DNA of 64,000 nt from positions 401,614,192-401,678,191 of the forward strand of contig CM060921.1 in the NCBI GenBank assembly GCA_030737875.1, in the 5' to 3' direction. The notes below the pieces were generated by a model. That model was not told the DNA's origin, made no database searches, and saw only the letters and a program-made list of their open reading frames with translations. Shown in pieces: positions 57,951 to 64,000 of this stretch. Position numbers and translations under genes: made by a program. Each line of letters begins with the position of its first letter. Positions within the stretch are counted from its first letter, which is position 1. This DNA is from Allium sativum. Taxonomy: Eukaryota; Streptophyta; Magnoliopsida; Asparagales; Amaryllidaceae.

Positions 57951-57977
57951 TTGCCAATTGGCCATTATGGTGTAGTG

Positions 57978-58781
57978 AGAAGATCCCCATCCAGTATATC
58001 TCTCCAACATGGTTGAAGGATCATGAGAGATATGCGAAGGAATGCCAAGGACTTGTGGGAAACCCACTTGAGGCGGAATCCCTTCACTAGGATCGTACAC
58101 AAAGCTGAGTGTCCCCAAAACTTTAACATGCCACAGATGGCATTCTATGACGGCATGAGTGATGCCAATGCCTTCCTAAACCGCTACGAACGGAAGACGG
58201 ACTCCAGCTGGGCCACCGACGCAGTCAAGTGCTAGTGCTTTCCACTCTTATTGTTAGGCACTGCTCTGCTTTGGTTCTCTCACCTTCCTCTCCAATCTAT
58301 CAACAAATTCCGCCTATTGGCGACAGAATAGGTTAAGCAATTCAGAATGCACGTTCTAACTTCGAAGAACACCCTCTCCCTATCCAATCTTTACCAAGGG
58401 GCTATGAAATCCCTCAAAAGCTATCTTGCGTGATTCAATACCGCCCTAGCCGTGGTCAGCTATCTGGAGCCTCACACCGTACTCTTCCATCTTATAAAAT
58501 GTGTACTTCCTACCTTCGAATTTGGAGCTTGGATCGACAGAAAAACCTTAGATATTTTTACGAAAAGAACAGATAGTTCCTATGCCAAGAAGAAGCAAGA
58601 CGTAATCGAGCCTCTCGGACCAGTCACTCCAACAATCCACACGTCGACACCATTGACGACAATATCAAAGGGAAACAGGTTGGAAAATCTTTCGACAAGG
58701 GTAAAGGAGCAATCCCTTACAAACCAAAGTCAAATAATGGCAAGCGAGGCGGTCGCAACAGCAACCAGCGAGGCGGTCGAA
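57978..58781 (+). pseudogene. gag: Element Y gag, C-terminal part
   Basis: In alternating frames this reads FNMPQMAFYDGMSDANAFLN, then CFPLLLLGTALLWFSHLPLQ and SINKFRLLA, then LKSYLA and FNTALAVVSYLEP, the Tat-type gag core (FxMPxxxxYDGxxDPxxHL...FPxxLxGxAxxWFxxLPxxSI). A basic tail with two GGR boxes (GKRGGRNSNQRGGR) ends at 58781 where the chromovirus LTR starts. At least three frameshifts and two stops make it dead. Pol of Y is not in the window. Confidence 0.8.
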
Positions 58782-61180
58782 TGGAAATCTCACACAACGG
58801 AAAGAGAATATATAATACTGAAATAAGATGTACTAATTTATTAAAAATCACATAATTCTAACATAGCAGTCAAAAATACATTTGTTCCATGGGTACATCA
58901 ATAAATTCAATCTTAAATGTTTACATAAGATGTACAACAATAATAACAAATAATAGCATAACGACTTCGTCTTCATCTCCCATCATGATTTCGTCCATGA
59001 ATTTTACCCCATGTACTGACCTGTTGGAGATGTTAAGGAGAGGGGTCAGGACATAATGTTCTATGTGACTGAAATATGGTGTTTAATTAAAGTCCATACC
59101 CTATATTTTTAGCAGGTTACATATGTCAAGGTATGTCTACGCAACACACAACATTCACACAAACACTAAGTGTCTAACTAATGAGGTAGATATCCAAGTC
59201 AAACGCTCATTAGTGTTTTTAGGGCAAAGACCCAACAAGGTAGGCATTCTCGGCCACTTATGGACCTATTAAAGGTGGATTCTTATGATAAGTTATAACC
59301 CAGAGGCGGACCCTAGCCTCTTAAGACCCTATTCTAAAACATCAACGTTCTTATGTTTATACTCTCAATTGTAATATGAGAAGTAGTATTGCGAACATCA
59401 CTACTTAACTAATATTACGTTAGAACACCTATGTCGCTTAAGACTTCCCTTAGATAGTTGGTGAGCATGCAACGGCCATATATCTTTTATATACCAATTC
59501 TATCCTTAGTTGATCCTTTATAAGCTTTTAGAGGAAGTGGACATTCCCCGTGAACTACCCTACTCTGTTACCGCTTATGCCTAATCACTTTTAGAGAAGG
59601 AGGTCCCATAGACTTACTCCAAATCTAATAAGGGTGGATCCCATGACTTTGGTTCCTCTTCACGGAATAAACCTTCGGAGGGATCCTAGTCCTAACCAAT
59701 TAAGACCCAAATTAGATAAGAAGAGAGTCAACCACTTAAAATCTTCTCAAGGCGCAGTAAACCTGTCTATTTTCACACACAATAGATTTATATATATATT
59801 TATATATACACACACTAGATCTCCCACATTAAACCGTATACCTATAGATGTTGGATATGTCGGGTGGTTCCAAGCAGGCTTCTACTACAAGTTGGTTTAA
59901 TCTCTTGTCATAGTGTACTAAGTTTTGAATGGCCCATGACACCCAGACCTCTCATATTAGTTGGGCCTACTTATTGTTGCTGGATTTGTCGGTCGATTTC
60001 AGGCAGGCTTCCACCATGAATGGCAACTAACCTCGTGCCTGTATGTCACTATTAATATATATGTAAAGCCATTCTATACACACATAAGCAATATATATAT
60101 ATATATATATAGGGACATTTCAGTTTCGAATTCTATCCTAAACATAGCGTTAATTATGTTGATTACGTTTATATAAGTATAGTAATTATAATGCATAAAT
60201 AACGCTAATGTTCATATGAACGAGTGAATGTTTTAACGATACAAAAATTGTCAACTTATCTAAATCAAGGTATGCAAGTTAATTTTCCATACGTTTACTA
60301 CTACAATTTAGGCATGATGGCATAATAACACAATAACAGATAGCAGTGAATGGAAAATACACATACATACAAATTTCAACTTTCATCCTAGGCTTATTAG
60401 AATGGTTTCAATGATGGATCAAGAATAGAGTATAACATACACATATAATATATACATGTACATTTATATGTTCCACTTTATCTAATTCACCCCTTTTTGG
60501 TGTTATGAACATAAAAACATTTACATTTGATATATTTCAAGTATGAATACATTTGGATTCAAAACAGAATCCAAACCTAATCACATCATGGAATAACCAA
60601 ATTTAAACCCTTTTAGTTTGCAATCAAATGTTTACATAAGGGTGGATTACACAAATTAGAAACAACAACAACACCCCTTTCATCCTCAATCCGATATTAA
60701 GATCAAAAATGCACAAACCCAAATAACATGACAATTCTTACACAAATATAAAATAGGGGATTTGTGGGTTTCTATATTGATGTTATCGATTTCCAAATCC
60801 TTATAGGCATAGCTATCAACATGTAAATCTATTGAAAAATAGAATATTCCAAATAACACAATTTCCACTCACAGATCTAAGGAAGAACAAATAGGATTCT
60901 TGTTGTAGATTCAGATCTGTGCTTAATCTTCGCGACAAACGTGCTCAATTCCTCCTGATATATATTTAAGAATCATATTTTAGAATCTTATATATATAAC
61001 TAAATCCCAAAATTCATACTAAAACCTATACGAATTTAGATTAGAGAGAAGATAAGAATAAAGGTTAGAGGAATAGAAGAGAAATTCCTAACCTTTTCTG
61101 GAATTCAGTAATGGAAGAAAGATGACATGGAGGTAGAGATAAGAGAGTGGCTAGGGTTTTGTTGTGTGATATGAGGGCCA

Positions 61181-61188
61181 ATATATAG
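61181..61188 (-). promoter_or_regulatory. TATA box of the chromovirus LTR
   Basis: Minus-strand CTATATAT within GCGACTATATATTGG, followed by AAACCCTAGCC and TCTCTTATCTC leader text typical of plant transcript starts. Confidence 0.7.
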
Positions 61189-61302
61189 TCGCTTGTGTAA
61201 ATGTAGGCCATTAGATTATTCAAATTTAATCTTGGCCATATATTTATATAATCCTTTAGAAAACCATAACCAAACATAGACCCATTGGGCTCCTCAACCG
61301 CC

Positions 61303-61350
61303 AGGCGGTCGACCGACGATCGACACCCCTTCGAGGGGTCGGCCGACCTC
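61303..61350 (-). promoter_or_regulatory. GTCGAC/CCCCT palindromic module in chromovirus U3
   Basis: Contains GGCGGTCGACCGACGATCG followed by ACACCCCTTCGAGGGGTCGG, a near-palindrome lying 115-170 bp upstream of the TATA box. It resembles the module in S2 at 35403-35470. Confidence 0.5.
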
Positions 61351-61783
61351 CTAGTCATTGAAACGCCTAATGAATTTATGTGGCGCCGAGGTGTTCAACG
61401 TAATAATATGTTACTTTATTTTCTAAATCTTGGTCCTTACTTACAATGTTCTCTGTCCCCATAATCTCATCCTTTTTTGAATTTCATATTCTCCCTCATT
61501 TATTTAAATATATTTTGGATATATATATATATATATATTACTCATCTGATTATATATATATATATATTTCTGCGTTTTACCGTCCAAATTTATTTGCTTG
61601 TAACTTTTTCATACATTGACCATTTTTAGCTTATTATATATGAGAACGATTCAGAATCTCGTCATGAATCCAAATAAAAGATTTTCGTAGCCAAATTTCT
61701 AAAGCTGCAAAATCTCATTTTCCAGCCTTATTATTAAATTGTTTATTTATATTTAATATTTATGTCTTTTACGGAGTGTTACA

Positions 61784-61798
61784 TTCCACCATAAAATA
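61784..61798 (-). other. Chromovirus polypurine tract
   Basis: Minus-strand TATTTTATGGTGGAA abuts the LTR. The text before it, TTTCGGCATGAAAT, aligns with TTTCGAGGACGAAAT at the same place in LARD1 and LARD2. Confidence 0.7.
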
Positions 61799-62079
61799 GA
61801 TTTCATGCCGAAATCTGTTTGAAGGGGCGAAAAACGTAACCCGCTCGAAACATCCATGTTGTACATCCACATTATTTTTAATTCATCCATAAGCGTCCAT
61901 GACTCGCAATGATTATGAAATGCAAACCCACTAAAGTGAGCTCAATCCTATCGTGTAGGTGTAACAAGTGATGCTATATGTAGGCAAAACAACCTAATTA
62001 TGCATATATTTCTATATGAGTGCGCTTGTGCAATGGTGTTGCATCCATTTCCTAACATCGAATCTGGCAATCATGACGC

Positions 62080-62572
62080 ATCCATAAACATTAATTTGAG
62101 GAAAATTACCCAAGAAGAGCTCTGGGTGGGTCTGTCTCATCTTATCCTCGTTCTCACATGTTCTTTCCGCAGGATCATTTCCCCAGTGTATTCAGATGTG
62201 GAAAATGGTTTTTATTGTGGAGTCTCTTGATTCCTGCTCTACAATCCTTGTAGTGGCATAGGGTACCCTAAACTCCAACTTGAGTTTTTCGGTGTCCCTA
62301 ATTTCATCAGTCTCGAGTCTGATAGCAGAATCATGAAGGCATTTCCTTAGATGAGATACATGAAAAACATTATGGATTCCTGATAGACGCTCTGGGAGAT
62401 CCATTCGATAAGCCAAAGATACTATCTTTTCGATGACACAAAAAGGCCAAATAAATATGGGAGCCAACTTCCCAATCTTCCCAAACCCAACCATCTTCTT
62501 GGGAGTGGATACTTTTACAAATACCAAGTCTCTAATATTAAACTTAAGTTTCCCTTCTTCACTTATCGGCAA
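62080..62572 (-). pseudogene. pol: Chromovirus integrase C-terminus and chromodomain
   Basis: 126 codons (62192-62572) read RDLVFVKVSTPKKMVGFGKI, GKLAPIFIWPF, AYRMDLPERLSGIHNVFHVS and HLRKCLHD, the GPF/GPY module of chromoviral integrases. A TGA stop interrupts at about 62190. Beyond it the chromodomain text continues (IHWGNDPAERTCENEDKM, then THPELF), matching the VxWxxxxxxEATWExExxM...PxLF pattern. The chromodomain would target integration to histone-marked chromatin in an active element. Confidence 0.85.
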
Positions 62573-63344
62573 ATAATTTCTAACGGTCTTTGGTTGCCTT
62601 CATCCTCCGCCTAATCAAAGATATCTTCTCCAAGGAATCACGGATGAAGTCTGGTCTGAGTAGAACCTTGTCGGAAGTTTCCTACCAACAAGTTGGCAAT
62701 TTGCACGGCCGCCCATAAAGTGCTTCAAAAGGGGTCATACCAAGCATCGTTTGAAAACTATTGCTGTAAGTGAACTCTATGAGCGGTAGGTGCTGCTTCC
62801 AAACTCCTCCAAACTCTATGATGCAAGTTCTGAGCAAGTCTTCCAAGATCTGATTTTCTTTTTCCGTCTGGCCGTCATTCTGTGGATGATAGGTTGTGCT
62901 TAGGTTGAGGGTCATTCCCAATGATGCATGTTGGCTTCTCCAGAACTCGCTTGTGAACAAAAGGTCTCTTTCACTCACAATACTCGATGGAATACCATGT
63001 AATCTGACTATCTCTTTGACATATAGTTAGGCTAGCGAGGCTGCAGTCCTTGTCTTCTTGCCTATCATAAAATGGGCGCTTTTGGTTAAACGATCTACCA
63101 CAACCCAAATGGCCTCATTACCCTTTTGGCTTCTAGGAAGTCCATCTTTAAAGTCCATGGAAATATGTTACCACTTCCACACGGGGATCTCTAAAGGTTG
63201 TAATAACCCTCTGGGCTTCCCTTTCTTAGCTTTTACTTTCTGGCACGTTAAGCATTTGGCTACATCTCCCTTCATTCCTTTCCATTGGAGATTCCTCTTC
63301 ATATCTTTGTACATTTTATCCTCAGTGGGGTGTATGGTCATTTT
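62573..63344 (-). pseudogene. pol: Chromovirus integrase zinc finger and core
   Basis: From the 5' side: KCLTCQKVKAKKGKPRGLLQ (second half of the HHCC finger), ISMDFKDGLP and VVVDRLTKSAHF (first catalytic Asp). Then GIPSSIVSERDLLFTSEFW, where the SD of the second catalytic position reads SE. Then YHPQNDGQTEKENQILEDLL with the third acidic residue kept, and ALYGRPCKLP. Stops occur at about 63345, 63170 and 63030. The intact block is 62682-62978. Confidence 0.87.
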
Positions 63345-64000
63345 TTACCTATGACACTCTTTTAGAACTTCTTTCCTCAACCCTTCATCCTTAGGCACGT
63401 AAAGTCGTCCATCCCAAAGTAAACTTCCATCATCGCCAATCGAATATCTAGTCGAATGGGGAAAGGTCTCCTTCTTTCTCACTTTCTCTTTTATGCTCCG
63501 TAACTCTTCGTCAAGGTCTTCTGTACTTCGGATCCTCTCTTTAAGAGTAGGTCTAATTATCATGGTTCCAAGAAAACCATTAGAAGTGGTGGGCGAGGGT
63601 TGCAAATTAAAATTAGAGAGGAACTCTAAGTGCTTCCATTTTGTCATCGCATTCAAGGTTGTGTGTTTCTTACTTAAAGCATCTGCCACAACATTTCCCT
63701 TTCTCGGGGTATATTGAATCATGAAATCAAATGAAGCAATATATTCCATCCACTGTTGTAATCTCAAGTTTAAGTCACATTGAGAAAATAGATACTTTAG
63801 AGATTTATGGTTAGTAAAAATTTCAAATTTATCCCCTAAAAGATAATGTGTCCACATTTTAAGGGTGAATACTATTGCGTCTTACTCAAGGTCATGAACT
63901 GGATATCTCTTCTCCGAATCCTTGAGTTGTCTACTAGCATAAGCAGTTACTCTACCTTCTTGAATAAGGACCGGTCCAAAACCGGTCCCACGTGCATCGG
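63345..64000 (-). pseudogene. pol: Chromovirus RNase H and start of integrase
   Basis: From the window edge: [38 protein letters not shown], then a TAA stop at about 63884. Then MWTHYLLGDKFEIFTNHKSL, KYLFSQCDLNLRLQQWMEYI and KGNVVADALSKK, the gypsy RNase H. The last 100 residues contain RLYVPKDEGLRKEVLKECHR, the start of the integrase zinc finger. RT lies beyond the right edge. Confidence 0.9.

Larger units (their letters stand above)
53949..57977. mobile_element. Non-autonomous CACTA (En/Spm-type) DNA transposon
   Basis: Terminal inverted repeats CACTACACCAAAA (53949-53961) and, on the other end, CACTACACCATAA, with a 3-bp target duplication AGA (53946-53948 and 57978-57980), the CACTA signature. 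It inserted into the Y gag, whose reading resumes after one copy of AGA. Subterminal repeats of the AACACTTATAAGTGTT type lie inside both ends. At 4.0 kb with no transposase frame it is non-autonomous. An exon-like stretch at 55447-55770 follows an intron-like TTTTTTGCAG and could be captured gene sequence; I do not recognise it. Confidence 0.93.
58782..61783 (-). mobile_element. Chromovirus 3' LTR, 3.0 kb
   Basis: On the minus strand it begins TGTAACACTCCGTAAAAGAC at 61783; the other end, TGGAAATCTCACACAACGG on the plus strand, is placed by the switch from gag to non-coding sequence. The TATA box is at 61181-61188. Local duplications occur at 59268-59330 against 59625-59710 and 59840-59890 against 59965-60020. 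TA microsatellites lie at about 60090-60110 and 61519-61566. No coding gene. Confidence 0.8.
58782..64000 (-). mobile_element. Tekay-type Ty3/gypsy chromovirus, 3' half
   Basis: The 3' LTR (58782-61783) and, to its right on the minus strand, chromodomain, integrase and RNase H; RT, gag and the 5' LTR are beyond the window. The order RNase H, integrase, chromodomain and the text GIHNVFHVSHLRK fit the Tekay (Del) clade. TCGAA (58777-58781) is the candidate target duplication in Y gag. Stops in every domain show it is inactive. Confidence 0.88.

Overview
This 64 kb window looks like plant heterochromatin made almost entirely of nested transposable elements. I see no host gene I can defend, no rRNA and no CRISPR. 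The plant call rests on the families present: a SIRE/Maximus-type Ty1/copia element with multiple polypurine tracts, a Tekay-type chromovirus, two Tat-lineage Ty3/gypsy elements, a CACTA transposon with palindromic subterminal repeats, and LARD-like elements with giant LTRs. The low GC content and plant-style TATA boxes (CTATAAATA) agree with this. Species cannot be told from the sequence.

Left and centre (1-42326). One old copia element lies on the minus strand from 12688 to 42326 and hosts a stack of later insertions. (1) Its 3' LTR was hit by solo LTR S1 (12829-19188, TSD GAAGA). (2) The same LTR was hit by a second gypsy LTR, X (12317-12687). X was in turn hit by LARD1, which fills 1-12316 with two LTRs of up to 6.3 kb around a 1.3 kb non-coding core. 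(3) Its reverse transcriptase was hit by solo LTR S2 (22301-38991, TSD CCCTA). S2 was in turn hit by LARD2 (23568-35402, TSD CCCCT). LTR divergence, judged by eye, fits this order: copia about 6%, LARD2 2-3%, LARD1 about 1%. The copia pol is broken by stops, frameshifts, a YVDD-to-YVDN change, the loss of gag, and a chimeric 39/52-bp tandem array joining integrase to reverse transcriptase.

Middle (42327-44131). About 1.6 kb of unidentified, possibly low-copy sequence leads into the promoter region (U3) of a plus-strand Tat-type element, Y. It carries a cluster of TATCCCT motifs and palindromes.

Right (44132-64000). Y is split by a minus-strand Tat-lineage element, TatN (44132-52841, TSD CCTCG), whose gag and pol remnants are in an unexpected order. 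Y's gag is split again by a 4.0 kb non-autonomous CACTA transposon (53949-57977, TSD AGA) containing a 0.7 kb array of hairpin-forming units. Y ends where a minus-strand Tekay-type chromovirus inserted (58782 to beyond the window), with a 3.0 kb 3' LTR and a decayed chromodomain, integrase and RNase H.

No element here looks able to move by itself. LARD1 and LARD2 keep complete cis signals (tRNA-Met primer site, polypurine tract, TATA box). Their 3' ends resemble that of the chromovirus, so an active Tekay-type relative may have mobilised them; this is inference.
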